Position numbers and translations under genes: made by a program
NCBI RefSeq assembly: GCF_018080005.1
Contig: NZ_CP073015.1
Location: forward strand, 1,798,001-1,862,000
Direction: 5' to 3'
Source: Flavobacterium sp. CS20
GTDB taxonomy: Bacteria > Bacteroidota > Bacteroidia > Flavobacteriales > Flavobacteriaceae
Length of the DNA stretch: 64,000 nucleotides
Notes under the pieces: generated by a model
Databases searched by the model: none
Seen by the model: only the letters and a program-made list of their open reading frames with translations
What the model was told of the DNA's origin: nothing
Shown here: piece by piece, positions 45,135 to 54,905 of the stretch
How positions within the stretch are numbered: position 1 is the stretch's first letter
How the letters are laid out: each line of letters starts with the position of its first letter

Positions 45135-45201
45135 AATAAGTATATAAGAATTTTGAAGCAATGGTTTCGTCTTTCAAACTCTTTGTATTTTTCTATCAAA
45201 A

Positions 45202-45795
45202 TTATTTCAACATATTTTGTATTATTTGGTGAATATCTTCATCATTCCATTTGGCAGTACCATTTGCTTTAGCTACGATTTCGCCATTAGGATGAATAAG
45301 ATAGGTACTTGGTATAGCATCGTTATTTAAAGGTTTTGGTAATTGAGATTGTTGAATAAAAACCGGTAAATCATAATTTTTAGAAGATATAAATTTGCTT
45401 AAAACCTTTTGTGATTCTTGAGAGACAAAATAAAAATCAACATCATCTTCAAAAGTTTTATGCAACTCATTAAAATCGGGCATTTCCGCTAAACACGGTG
45501 CACACCAAGTAGCCCAAAAGTTAATTAAAATAGGTTTATGTCGCGATTGCTTTAAATTTACTGATTGTCCGTCTAAATCTTTTAGAACCAAGTTATAATT
45601 TGATAAACGTTCACGATTTTCAGTTGCAATCAAGCTTGGCGAGGAACTAAATAGTGATGCTAGTTGAGACTGTATAAATATTCGACTGCTCGGAATAATA
45701 AAGAGCAACACAACAGCAAAAAAGAAAATATTTGACCATTGTTTTTTAAGAAAGGTTTTTATATCAAAAGGTTGAGAAGATTTAGATTTACTCAT
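45202..45795 (-). CDS. TlpA-like thioredoxin-fold protein, membrane-anchored
   Basis: The 197-residue protein has one N-terminal membrane helix (IFFFAVVLLFIIP) and a periplasmic thioredoxin domain with the redox motif WCAPC (Trp97-Cys98...Cys101), the preceding PILINFWATW and the cis-Pro IPSTYLI. TlpA/ResA-type proteins reduce disulfides in the envelope, for example in cytochrome c maturation. No cytochrome gene is adjacent. No lesion. Confidence 0.88.
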   Translation of the reverse strand: MSKSKSSQPFDIKTFLKKQWSNIFFFAVVLLFIIPSSRIFIQSQLASLFSSSPSLIATENRERLSNYNLVLKDLDGQSVNLKQSRHKPILINFWATWCAPCLAEMPDFNELHKTFEDDVDFYFVSQESQKVLSKFISSKNYDLPVFIQQSQLPKPLNNDAIPSTYLIHPNGEIVAKANGTAKWNDEDIHQIIQNMLK

Positions 45796-45991
45796 ATATT
45801 TAAATTTGAAATTAAGTCAATGAAATTTATACAAACTTACAGCATTTCTAAATATTAGAGAGCTTTTAAATAGCAGTCTGTTTGTTATTTATTTCAACTA
45901 CACTATTATTTATCCATTTTAAATATCTTATCTTAGCCTTATAATTTTACATAACTTAAATCGTTTAAATACTATATCGAAATCAAAATTT

Positions 45992-48900
45992 ATGACGCGT
46001 TATATTTCATTTTTCTTAATAATTTTAGGTTTAAATACTTTGCAAGCCCAGCAATCTGTTGGTCATACCAGTGTTTTAACGACTTACCAACAAGCTTTAC
46101 AATTATATCAGAACCATCAGTATCAAGCCGCTCAAGCTTTATTTAAAAAAGTTAAGCACGAAGCTGAAAGTCAGGAGATAAAAACCAATTCGACCTATTA
46201 TCTCGCCAACACAGCAATTCGGCTTAACGAACCCAACGCACAACAACAAATTGAAGATTTTGTAAAAGATTATCCTACAAGTCCCAAACGCAATCAAGCC
46301 TATCTCGATGTTGCTCAGTATTATTTCAATTTTGGGGATTATAACCGTGCAAAACCTTGGTTTCAAAAGGTGAATACATCTGGTTTTAGCTATAATCAAA
46401 AAGAACAATATCAATTTCAATATGGCTATACTTTATTTAAAACCAACAATTATAAATCAGCTAAATCATATTTTGAAAACTTAAGAACTTCTGCCAAATA
46501 TGGTGCTGATGCCAAATATTACATCGGTTATATGGCTTATCAAGAAGATCGCTATGACGAAGCAACTGAGCTTTTTGAAGAAGCCAAGCAACAAGGCTCT
46601 CAACGAGAATTGTCATATTTTATGAGTGATATGAATTTTAAATTGGGCAATTTTGAAAAAGCCATTGAGCTGGGTTTAGAAAAACTGCCAAAATCTAATC
46701 GTCAAGAGCAATCTCAACTCAACAAAATTATCGGCGAAAGTTATTTCAACTTAAAGCAATACGATAAAGCCTTACCATACTTAAAAGAATATCAAGGTCA
46801 ACGTGGCAAATGGAATAATACAGATTACTATCAACTTGGCTATGCGTATTACAAACAAGGTCAATTTGACAAAGCCATTTCAGAATTCAACAAAATTATT
46901 GATGGTGAAAATGCCGTAGCACAAAATGCATATTATCATTTAGCACAATCTTATATTAAAACAGGCAAAAAAACCCAAGCACTCAATGCTTTTAAAAATG
47001 CGATGGAAATGGATTTTGACAGAACCATCCAAAAAGATGCATTTCTAAACTACGCCAAACTCAGTTATGACATTGGCAACAGCTATGAAAGCGTGCCTGT
47101 GGTGCTAAACAGATTTTTAGAAACATACCCAGATTCAGAAGAATCACAAACAATCAAAAGTTTATTAATCGATTCTTATCTCACTTCAAAAAATTATAAA
47201 GAAGCCATTGAATTACTTGAAAATAGCAAGCAATACGAAGACAAAATCATCTGGCAGAAAGCTAACTATTACTACGCTATTGAGTTTTTTAGAGCTAACG
47301 AATACCAAAAAGCATTAGAATATTTTAACCAAAGCTTATCTCAACCTTTGGACAAAAAAATCACAGCCAAGGCGACATATTGGAAAGCTGAAACCAACTA
47401 CAATTTAGGTCAATTTGAAGAAGCACTTATTGGTTTTAAAGCCTTTGAAACTCTACCTGATGCAAGACAAGTTGATGAATTCAAACAAGTAGATTACGAC
47501 ATTGCCTATGCTTATTTTAAAACAAAAGCTTATGAGCAAGCCAAATCTCATTTTAAAACAGCCGTTTTAGATTTAAAAAATCAAGACAAATTATTTGATG
47601 CTTATGTAAGGTTGGGCGATACCTATTTTGTGACCAACGACTATTGGTCGGCTATGGAAAACTATAACAAGGCTCTAAAAATGCCAGGTTATAACAAAGA
47701 TTACGTCGCCTACCAAAAAGCTATAAGCTACGGTTTTGTTGATAAAAATGAAACAAAAATAAAGGCTTTAGAAGATTATGTTACTCAATTTAAGTCTTCT
47801 GTTTATCTCGATGATGCCTATTATCAACTCGGCAATACTTATATCGCTGAAAACAATAATGCAAAGGGACTTCAAGCCTATCAAAGCTTGATGAATGCAA
47901 GACCCCAAAGTCCATTTGTGCCAAAAGCTTTATCTAAAATTGGCTTGACCTATTATAACACTAATCAAAATAAAAACGCCTTAGGCACGCTTAAAAAATT
48001 AGTAGCTGATTATCCTGCAACAGATGAAGCTAGACAGGCGGTGCAAACTGTCCGGTTGATTTATATTGACCAGCAACAGCCTGAAGCTTACGCCAATTGG
48101 GTAAAAGGTTTAGACTTTGTCAATGTAACCGATGCCGAAATAGACGACACCACATACGAAGTCGCAGAAAACAAATTTATCAACAACAAACCAGAAGCCG
48201 CTATCAAAGGTTTTGAGAATTATTTACAGCAATTCCCAAAAGGAATTCATGCTTTAAAAGCCCATTTTTACTTGGCTCAACTGTATTATAATAAAAATGA
48301 ATTTGAAAACAGTTTACCGCATTATCAATTTGTAGCCGAAGCATCAAAATCAGAATTTTTAGAAGAAGCTTTACGTAAATTGTCACAGATTTATCTTGAA
48401 AATCAAAATTATCAAGACGCTATAACTTATCTCAGTCAATTAGAAACCGAAGCTAATTTTACAGAGAATAAAATCTTTGCACAGACCAATTTAATGAAAG
48501 CCCACTACGAACTTGAAAATTATCAAAAAACACTCGACTATGCTGAAGACGTTCTGAAAATTGAGAGCGTTGACGATCAAATAAAAAGTGATGCGTATAT
48601 TTTTACAGCCCGTTCAGCCATAGCTATTGATGACGAAGAAAGAGCAAAAACAGCTTATCAAAATGTCGAAAAAGTCGCTGATGACTAACGTATGGCAGAA
48701 GCTTTGTATTATAAAGCTTATTTTTTAAATCAATCTGGCGACTTTGAGCAATCTAATCAAGTTATTCAAAATCAATTAGCCAAAAATTATTCGCGTTATA
48801 GAGAATTTGGCGTCAAGGCTTTAGTGATTATGGCTAAAAATTATTATGCCTTAGGTGATGCTTTTCAAGCCAATTATATTTTAGAATCAGTGGTTAAAAA

Positions 48901-49039
48901 CTATACGGATAAATATCCTAAAGTTGCCGAAGAAGCCCAAAAAGAATTAAATATTTTAAAGGCTAAAGAAGCTAAAACTAACGCTTCTGTAGATAAAACT
49001 GAAACGCAACGTGTGAAACAAGATAGTTTAAAAAACTAA
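45992..49039 (+). pseudogene. Large periplasmic TPR-repeat protein, in-frame stop
   Basis: One frame of about 1,015 codons with a TAA at 48686-48688. It has a signal peptide (MTRYISFFLIILGLNTLQAQ) and then at least fifteen TPR-like helical pairs of 34-40 residues (for example FDKAISEFNKIIDGENAVAQNAYYHLAQSY cited by its ends). Repeats continue in frame after the stop (RMAEALYYKAYFLNQSGDFEQ) to a Lys-rich end. Relatives in Flavobacteriia are about 1,000 residues, so the stop interrupts a normal protein about 116 residues before its end. A single substitution could create it. The role is unknown; envelope assembly or secretion is plausible. Confidence 0.8.
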
Positions 49040-49422
49040 AATTGATTTTTTTTGATAAAACTCATCCTCAAAAAAATTTTACTTTTAATGATAGGCATTT
49101 AGATTAAAAAATCAACATAAACTCGATTTAAGTCTTCAATTATAAAAAGCCGTCAAACTGAGTGGTTTTTCGAAGTAAAACGGAGAATACCAAAGTTTCG
49201 GAAGTATCGAAATTAGGGTTTGGACTGAAAATATAAGCCTTATCCATTAGTTTTTAGATAAAAATCATTTTGACTAAATTAAATTTTATTGTTAGAACTC
49301 ACATTAATTGATTAAGTTAATACCAAGGAGAAATAAGTGAAAAATGATATTACGGAAAATTATTGATAATTTTTTAATAAACTGAATATCAGAAATATAT
49401 TTTGAATTTAGTCTGATTTAAA
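49040..49422. other. Gap with a possible degenerate third MITE-like copy
   Basis: No gene. CTCGATTTA near 49122-49130 and GAACTCACATTAA near 49295-49307 echo the two ends of the element at 44941-45134 and are about 190 bases apart, but the interior differs. I treat it as a possible decayed copy only. Confidence 0.3.
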
Positions 49423-50175
49423 ATGAAAATCAAAATAGATATTAAATATCTCTTAATACTGACAACTGTATTTATTCTGTTTACAGTAATTGGAACTATA
49501 AGTCACGAATATGGTCATATTGCTGTGGCTAAAATACTTGGATATGAAACAAAACTTCATCATGCGAGTATGAACTATTATCCTAAAGGTTACTTAGATG
49601 ATCCAGATTTTAAAGCTCTAAAATCCATTAAAGAAAATTATATCAATACTGAATATGAGGATTTGCCTAAAGAGGTTAAAGAAAAAGTAAAAAAATACAG
49701 TCAGAGATTACAGAAGCGTTATGTGAATGAGATATCAAATAGTAGTCTCTATATAAGCATCGGTGGTCCTATGCAGACAATCTTTACGGGAATTATTGGG
49801 TTAATCGTTTTAATCCTTCGTAGAAAATCTATTCTTCTTAACGGTTTTAAAATTCTTGATTGGATTGCTGTTTTTCTTGGACTTTTTTGGTTAAGAGAAA
49901 TATTTAACCTTGTTACTTCAATTGGCGAAGAAATAATCTCTCCTAATGGAAATTGGTTTGGTGGAGATGAATACTATATCTCAAAAGAATTACATCTTTG
50001 GTCAGGAACAATACCAATAATTTTAGGTTTGCTCGGACTGATAGTATCCGTTTACATCGTATTTATAATTGTTCCTAAAAAATTAAGACTGACTTTTATT
50101 TTAAGTGGACTGCTCGGCGGAATAACAGGTTATATATTATGGATAAACACAATCGGTATGAAAATATTACCTTAA
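49423..50175 (+). CDS. Membrane protein with HExxH motif (M50-like)
   Basis: The 250-residue protein has a first membrane helix ending in TISHEYGHIAVAKILGYE, an HExxH metalloprotease motif (His28-Glu29...His32) at the membrane edge, as in M50 site-2 proteases. A polar segment follows (about 50-108), then SLYISIGGPMQTIFTGIIG and four more helices. The family's second metal ligand (NxxPxxxLDG) is not clear; WFGGDEYYISKEL could matter. It could be a protease or only share the fold. It stands alone after the TPR gene. Confidence 0.7.
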   Translation: MKIKIDIKYLLILTTVFILFTVIGTISHEYGHIAVAKILGYETKLHHASMNYYPKGYLDDPDFKALKSIKENYINTEYEDLPKEVKEKVKKYSQRLQKRYVNEISNSSLYISIGGPMQTIFTGIIGLIVLILRRKSILLNGFKILDWIAVFLGLFWLREIFNLVTSIGEEIISPNGNWFGGDEYYISKELHLWSGTIPIILGLLGLIVSVYIVFIIVPKKLRLTFILSGLLGGITGYILWINTIGMKILP

Positions 50176-50199
50176 CCAATTTAAAAACGTTCCATAATA

Positions 50200-50358
50200 T
50201 CAAATATAAATCACTTTTTTTAGATACTTAAAGTAAAAGGAGATGAATACAACAAAGCTGAGCACTAAACTCAAAAGATAGGTATAAAATTCCCAACTTT
50301 TTATAGCCAAAAACCCATAACTCAAACAAACTAAAGTTAATCGATATAGATTAAGCAT
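50200..50358 (-). CDS. Possible small membrane protein
   Basis: A 52-codon minus-strand frame, MLNLYRLTLVCLSYGFLAIK then SWEFYTYLLSLVLSFVVFIS, with two hydrophobic segments and a basic tail (FKYLKKVIYI). It is the only plausible coding frame in the 500-base gap between the HExxH protein and the permease. No promoter or homology argument can be given, so the call is tentative. Confidence 0.35.
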   Translation of the reverse strand: MLNLYRLTLVCLSYGFLAIKSWEFYTYLLSLVLSFVVFISFYFKYLKKVIYI

Positions 50359-50594
50359 TATCAAAAAAGTATTTTAAACCAATTTGAATGAATAATATCG
50401 TCAATATAAAAAAAATACGATACCGACATACCAACCTACGGCAGAATGGTATGTTAAGGAGCATTTATACGAGATTTAAAATAACATTCGTTATTAAAAG
50501 AAAAGGTCAATTAGAGTGCTTTTCTCAACCAAAAAGCTAGTTTTTAATACAAAATTACTATCAAGATTTCATTCAAACCAAATCATTTTAAGTC

Positions 50595-50608
50595 AATCGA
50601 ACTCAGGT
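50595..50608. repeat. Solo copy of the MITE terminal repeat
   Basis: AATCGAACTCAGGT is the reverse complement of ACCTGAGTTCGATT, identical over 14 bases to the left end of MITE copy A. No matching second end is seen nearby, so it may be a remnant of an excised or decayed copy. Confidence 0.4.
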
Positions 50609-50668
50609 GATCTGACTTACTCAGGATTTTTTAAAATTATATTAGTAAACTATCGAATACATATTTCG

Positions 50669-50676
50669 TATTTTTG
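50669..50676 (+). promoter_or_regulatory. -7 promoter box for the permease, five bases from ATG
   Basis: TATTTTTG, a perfect TAnnTTTG, ending five bases before ATG at 50682. It implies a leaderless transcript and helps choose that ATG over a GTG at 50676. Confidence 0.5.
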
Positions 50677-50681
50677 TGCTT

Positions 50682-51940
50682 ATGCAATATATAGAAATTT
50701 TCTTTCAAACCTTATGGGAGTTAACCTTAGAAATGTCGCCCTATTTGCTTTTAGGCTTTCTAATTGCAGGTTTGCTCAATGGTTTATTTTCAAAAGCTTG
50801 GCTTGAACGTCAATTGGGTCAGCGTGGTTGGACGTCTTCCATAAAAGCGACATTGTTTGGCGTGCCTTTGCCTTTATGCTCATGTGGCGTAATTCCAACA
50901 GGCGTTTCGCTGTATAAAAAAGGAGCCTCAAAAGGTGCAACAACTTCATTTTTGATTTCCACACCACAAACAGGAATAGATAGCATCCTCGTAACCTATG
51001 CCTTAATGGGTTGGGCTTACGCTATTGTAAGACCCATAATCGCCTTTATTACTGGGATTTTTGGCGGATATTTTGTCGATAATTTTGATAAAGTTACAGT
51101 CAATACTAAAGAAACAACATCAAGTATAGAAAATGTTACAAAACCCTCAAAGCAACATTGGTTTGACCGCATTTTCAAATATGCATTTGGAACCTTTTTG
51201 CAAGACATTTCACGTTGGCTGATTATCGGTTTGGTTTTAGCAAGCATCATCAGTATGTTGGTGCCAGAACAATTTTTTGAACAAGGTATTCTATCAGAAC
51301 CCATCATAGCAATGCTTATTGTTTTGGTAGCTAGCGTTCCACTTTATGTCTGTGCAACAGCCAGCGTGCCAATTGCCGCCGTTTTGTTGATGAAAGGCAT
51401 TTCGCCAGGTCTGCTATTGTGTTTTTAATGGCTGGTCCAGCAACCAACATCGCCACATTTACGGTCATTTGGAACGCCATTGGCAAGCGTATGACACTCA
51501 TTTATCTGGCCAGTATTATAGGCGGAGCAATGTTTTTTGGCATCATTATCGATTACGTTATACCAACCTCTTGGTTACAATATTTTAGTGTCACAGAAGT
51601 TGTGAGTCAAAACCATCATTTGCTACCACATTGGTTAAGTTTTGGCTCAGCTGTGATTTTGACCTTGCTTATTTTAAACGCCGAAATCAGAAAATTAATT
51701 CCCAAAAAATCAAAACCCATGAAAAATACCAACTCACCTCAAAACACCTACAATATCAAAGGAATGACCTGTAATCACTGCGTTGCCAATGTCAACAAGC
51801 ACCTTTCAGAAGCCGATCAAGTTGAAGATGTCGATGTGGATTTGTCTTCTGGTCGCGTGAAAATTCAAGGCAACATTTCTGATGATCAAGTCAAAGCCAT
51901 TGTTGAAGATATCGGCTATGAATATGCAGGGAAAGTTTAG
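50682..51940 (+). pseudogene. Cu/Zn efflux-type permease (SO_0444/YraQ family) with HMA domain, frameshifted
   Basis: About 419 residues when repaired. The permease part has PLPLCSCGVIPTGVSLYKKG (Cys-x-Cys motif, typical of this family), LISTPQTGIDSILVTYALMG and VASVPLYVCATASVPIAAVL. The C-terminal 70 residues are an HMA metal-binding domain with GMTCNHC. After KGISPG a base seems lost near 51410; the next frame resumes FLMAGPATNIATFTVIWNAIG. The family exports or handles soft metals. ATG at 50682 is preferred. It is a stand-alone gene. The break is probably an error in the sequence. Confidence 0.85.
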
Positions 51941-52065
51941 TTATATATAAAAAACTTCAAATCTCCTATGAGTTTTTGGTGTTATATAACATTTTGACTA
52001 CGACGTTTTTTAAAAAAAAGAACTTTATTATAGCTCATTTTAAACAAAAATACAAATCAAAATCT

Positions 52066-52101
52066 GCTCAATATGAGCTTAATATAGTATATTTGTGAGC
52101 T
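52066..52101 (+). promoter_or_regulatory. Promoter with inverted-repeat operator upstream of the Fic gene
   Basis: GCTCA-ATA-TGAGC (52066-52078) is a perfect 5-bp inverted repeat with a 3-bp spacer, ten bases before the -7 box TATATTTG (52088-52095). A further half-site TGAGCT is at 52096-52101 and another, AGCTCA, at 52032-52037. The set brackets the promoter, so repression or activation by a dimer is plausible. The Fic protein itself carries an N-terminal HTH and may be the regulator (inference). Confidence 0.55.
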
Positions 52102-52113
52102 TAAAGTATCAAT

Positions 52114-53154
52114 ATGTTAAATCAAAGATATCAACAAGTTATTGATTACATTAGAAATAATGCAGGAAGTTCTTCTAAGGATATTTTTGAGAACTCAGCT
52201 ATTTCAGTGAGTTACGCTACATTAAAGCGAACTTTGAAAAAATTAATTTCTAAAGAATATATAGTTTCAAAAGGTCAAGGTAAAGGAACAAAATATTTTC
52301 TTTCACCATCATTTGAACTTATTCAACCTATTGATATTGATAAATATTACGAAAACGAAATTGATGAAAGACAAATCAAATCAACCTTTAACTTTGAGTT
52401 AGTTAATCAAACTTTGATTAAAAACAGTGTATTCACTGAAAATGAATTAAACAAGCTCAAAATATTGCAAAAAGAATACGAAAATAACATCAAAGACCTC
52501 AACCCAGCCACTTACCAAAAAGAATTAGAAAGACTTGCCATTGATTTGAGTTGGAAATCTTCTCAAATTGAGGGAAACACTTACTCGTTATTAGAAACTG
52601 AACGACTTTTAAAGGAAAAACATACGGCATCAGGAAAAACAAAAGAAGAAGCTATAATGCTTCTCAACCATAAAGAAGCACTCGATTTCATTATCGAAAA
52701 CAAGGACTATTTAACTCCAATAACGGTATCAAAAATAGAAGACATACATAGAGTGCTAACTAAAGATCTTGGAGTTGAAAAGAATTTGAGAAAGAGACGT
52801 GTTGGTATTTCAGGAACTAATTATAGACCACTTGACAACGAATTTCAGATTCTTGAAGCCCTTAAAGTCGCTTGTAAAATAATTAACAACAAAGATTGTG
52901 TTTTTGAAAAAGCTTTACTTGCTCTTGTTCTCATTTCTTATATTCAGCCGTTTATGGACGGTAACAAACGAACCTCAAGAATTGTAAGCAATGCCATTTT
53001 ATTAAACTACAACCACTGCCCTATATCATTTAGAACGGTAGAATCAATAGCTTATAAAAAAGCAATGTTATTATTTTATGAACAAAATAATATTTCTAAT
53101 TTCAAAAATATTTTTATTGAACAATTTGAATTTGCAGTTAAAACTTACTTTTAA
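52114..53154 (+). CDS. HTH-Fic family protein with degenerate catalytic motif
   Basis: The 346-residue protein has an N-terminal winged HTH (about 1-62: SVSYATLKRTLKKLISKEYI), an inhibitory helix with SSQIEGN (149-155, the (S/T)xxxE(G/N) class II motif), a flap region GTNYRPL and the Fic core IQPFMDGNKR (277-286). The usual catalytic His of HPFxxGN is Gln278; the Asp, Gly, Asn and Arg are kept. Loss of His should abolish AMP-transfer, so it may be a regulator or have other chemistry. Related HTH-Fic proteins in Bacteroidota may share the Gln. The gene stands alone with its own operator-like repeat. Confidence 0.88.
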   Translation: MLNQRYQQVIDYIRNNAGSSSKDIFENSAISVSYATLKRTLKKLISKEYIVSKGQGKGTKYFLSPSFELIQPIDIDKYYENEIDERQIKSTFNFELVNQTLIKNSVFTENELNKLKILQKEYENNIKDLNPATYQKELERLAIDLSWKSSQIEGNTYSLLETERLLKEKHTASGKTKEEAIMLLNHKEALDFIIENKDYLTPITVSKIEDIHRVLTKDLGVEKNLRKRRVGISGTNYRPLDNEFQILEALKVACKIINNKDCVFEKALLALVLISYIQPFMDGNKRTSRIVSNAILLNYNHCPISFRTVESIAYKKAMLLFYEQNNISNFKNIFIEQFEFAVKTYF

Positions 53155-53167
53155 AATAACAAATTGA

Positions 53168-53336
53168 ATTAGGCTTACCACGCCTGTAGCACGGTCGGGC
53201 TATCCACTATATTTTTTTGGGGCTTACCAAGTCTCCGTAAGCTTTTTGAGATTACCGCTTTTTGGTGACACTCTAAAAAAGCAACTTCGCTAAGGCAAGA
53301 CCAAAAAAAGATGCCGTTCCTATCCCTAAGCTAAAC
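53168..53336 (-). repeat. Intergenic hairpin repeat (copy 2)
   Basis: On the minus strand the block reads TTAGGGATAGGAACGGCATC, then further on GGATAGCCCGACCGTGC and ACAGGCGTGGTAAGCC. It is a richer-G+C intergenic element of a kind often seen in Flavobacteriia and shares words with the block at 6831-6935. No coding sequence. Confidence 0.45.
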
Positions 53337-53391
53337 TTAGACCTCACAGGTTTTCCGCCAAAGGCGGACAGGTAACACCTGTGAGGTCTAA
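53337..53391. terminator. Bidirectional terminator between the Fic and dipeptidase genes
   Basis: TTAGACCTCACAGGT and ACCTGTGAGGTCTAA form a perfect 15-bp stem enclosing a second small hairpin (TCCGCC-aaa-GGCGGA). The two flanking genes converge here. Long hairpins of this sequence type (ACCTCACAGGTTTT) are common terminators in Flavobacteriia. Confidence 0.75.
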
Positions 53392-53406
53392 AATAGGCGA
53401 TAACTT

Positions 53407-54792
53407 TTAAGCTTTCAACGCCGTAAAATGCTTGTAAAAATGTGGAATAGTTTCAATGCCTTTTAAAAAATTCCAAATGCCAAAATGCTCGTTAGGAGAA
53501 TGAATAGCATCACTGTCTAAACCAAAACCCATTAGAATAGTTTTAGAATTAAATACATTTTCAAATAAAGATACAATTGGGATGCTACCACCACTACGTA
53601 ACGGAATAGCCGATTTGCCAAACGTATCTTGAAACGCCTTATCAGCAGCTTGATATTCTATACTATCGATTGGGGTGACGTAACCTTGACCACCGTGATG
53701 TGGTTTCACTTTTACATTGACGCTTTTTGGTGCGATAGACTCAAAATGTTTTTGAAATAATTCTGTGATTTCTCTCCAGTCTTGATTGGGGACAAGTCGC
53801 ATTGAGATTTTAGCAAAGGCTTTACTTGGAATAACCGTTTTTGCACCTTCACCAATATAACCACCCCAAATACCATTAACATCTAAAGTCGGTCTGATGG
53901 AATTACGCTCGTTGGTAACATAGCCTTTTTCGCCGTGAACATCGCCAATACCAATTGATGTTTTATAGTGTTCTAAATCAAATGGCGCTTCAGCCATTTT
54001 TTCGCGTTCTTCTTGACTCAATTCTTCAACTTTGTCATAAAATCCAGGAACCGTGATGCGGTTGTTTTCATCTTGAAGAGACGCAATCATTTGGGTTAAA
54101 ATATTAATCGGGTTAGCCACAGCACCACCGTATAAGCCTGAATGCAAGTCGCGATTTGGTCCTGTAACTTCCACTTCTACATAGCTCAAACCTCTTAAAC
54201 CTGTTGTTATTGATGGATAATTTTTACTAATCATTCCCGTATCAGAAACCAAAATCACATCGTTGGCCAGCATTGCGTTATGTTCATTGATAAAATCTTC
54301 GAGATGTTCGCTACCGACTTCTTCTTCGCCTTCTATCATAAATTTGACGTTGCAAGGCAAAGCATTTTCTGCCATCATCAGTTCAAAAGCTTTGACGTGC
54401 ATATACATTTGACCCTTGTCATCGCAAGCACCGCGGGCAAAAATAGCACCATCGGGATGAATGTCTGTTTTTTTAATCACAGGTTCAAACGGTGGCGAAT
54501 CCCATAAATCTAAAGGGTCTGGTGGTTGCACATCGTAATGGCTATAAACCAAAACCGTAGGCAATTGAGCATCGATTATTTTTTGACCAAACACCACGGC
54601 GTGACCATTTGTAGGAAAAATCTTCACCTCATCACAGCCAGCGGATTCCAATTGGTTAGCTACCATTTGAGCCGCCTCTTGCATAGATGTTTTATAAGAT
54701 GAATCTGCACTGATAGACGGAATTTTTAATAAATCTATAAGTTCGTTGATAAAACGATTTTGGTGTTTTTCGACGTAGGTTTTGGTGTTCAT
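53407..54792 (-). CDS. M20-family dipeptidase/metallopeptidase
   Basis: The 461-residue enzyme has the M20 metal motifs VLVYSHYDVQPPDP (first His/Asp), FARGACDDKGQMYMH (bridging Asp), EEEVGSEHLEDF (catalytic Glu) and, after the lid domain with GLRGLSYVEVEV, the last His in DAIHSPNEHFG. Length and order match cytosolic dipeptidases of the PepV/CNDP-like group. No signal peptide. It is convergent with the Fic gene. No lesion. Confidence 0.92.
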   Translation of the reverse strand: MNTKTYVEKHQNRFINELIDLLKIPSISADSSYKTSMQEAAQMVANQLESAGCDEVKIFPTNGHAVVFGQKIIDAQLPTVLVYSHYDVQPPDPLDLWDSPPFEPVIKKTDIHPDGAIFARGACDDKGQMYMHVKAFELMMAENALPCNVKFMIEGEEEVGSEHLEDFINEHNAMLANDVILVSDTGMISKNYPSITTGLRGLSYVEVEVTGPNRDLHSGLYGGAVANPINILTQMIASLQDENNRITVPGFYDKVEELSQEEREKMAEAPFDLEHYKTSIGIGDVHGEKGYVTNERNSIRPTLDVNGIWGGYIGEGAKTVIPSKAFAKISMRLVPNQDWREITELFQKHFESIAPKSVNVKVKPHHGGQGYVTPIDSIEYQAADKAFQDTFGKSAIPLRSGGSIPIVSLFENVFNSKTILMGFGLDSDAIHSPNEHFGIWNFLKGIETIPHFYKHFTALKA

Positions 54793-54905
54793 TGTTTTAG
54801 TTTTTTAGTTTCTGGTTTTTCCGAATCGCTATGCTTCTCGGGATCTTTGACTTGATTGTTAAATGATTTTTTTTAAAACTTAAAGATACAGAATTTAAAG
54901 TTTTT

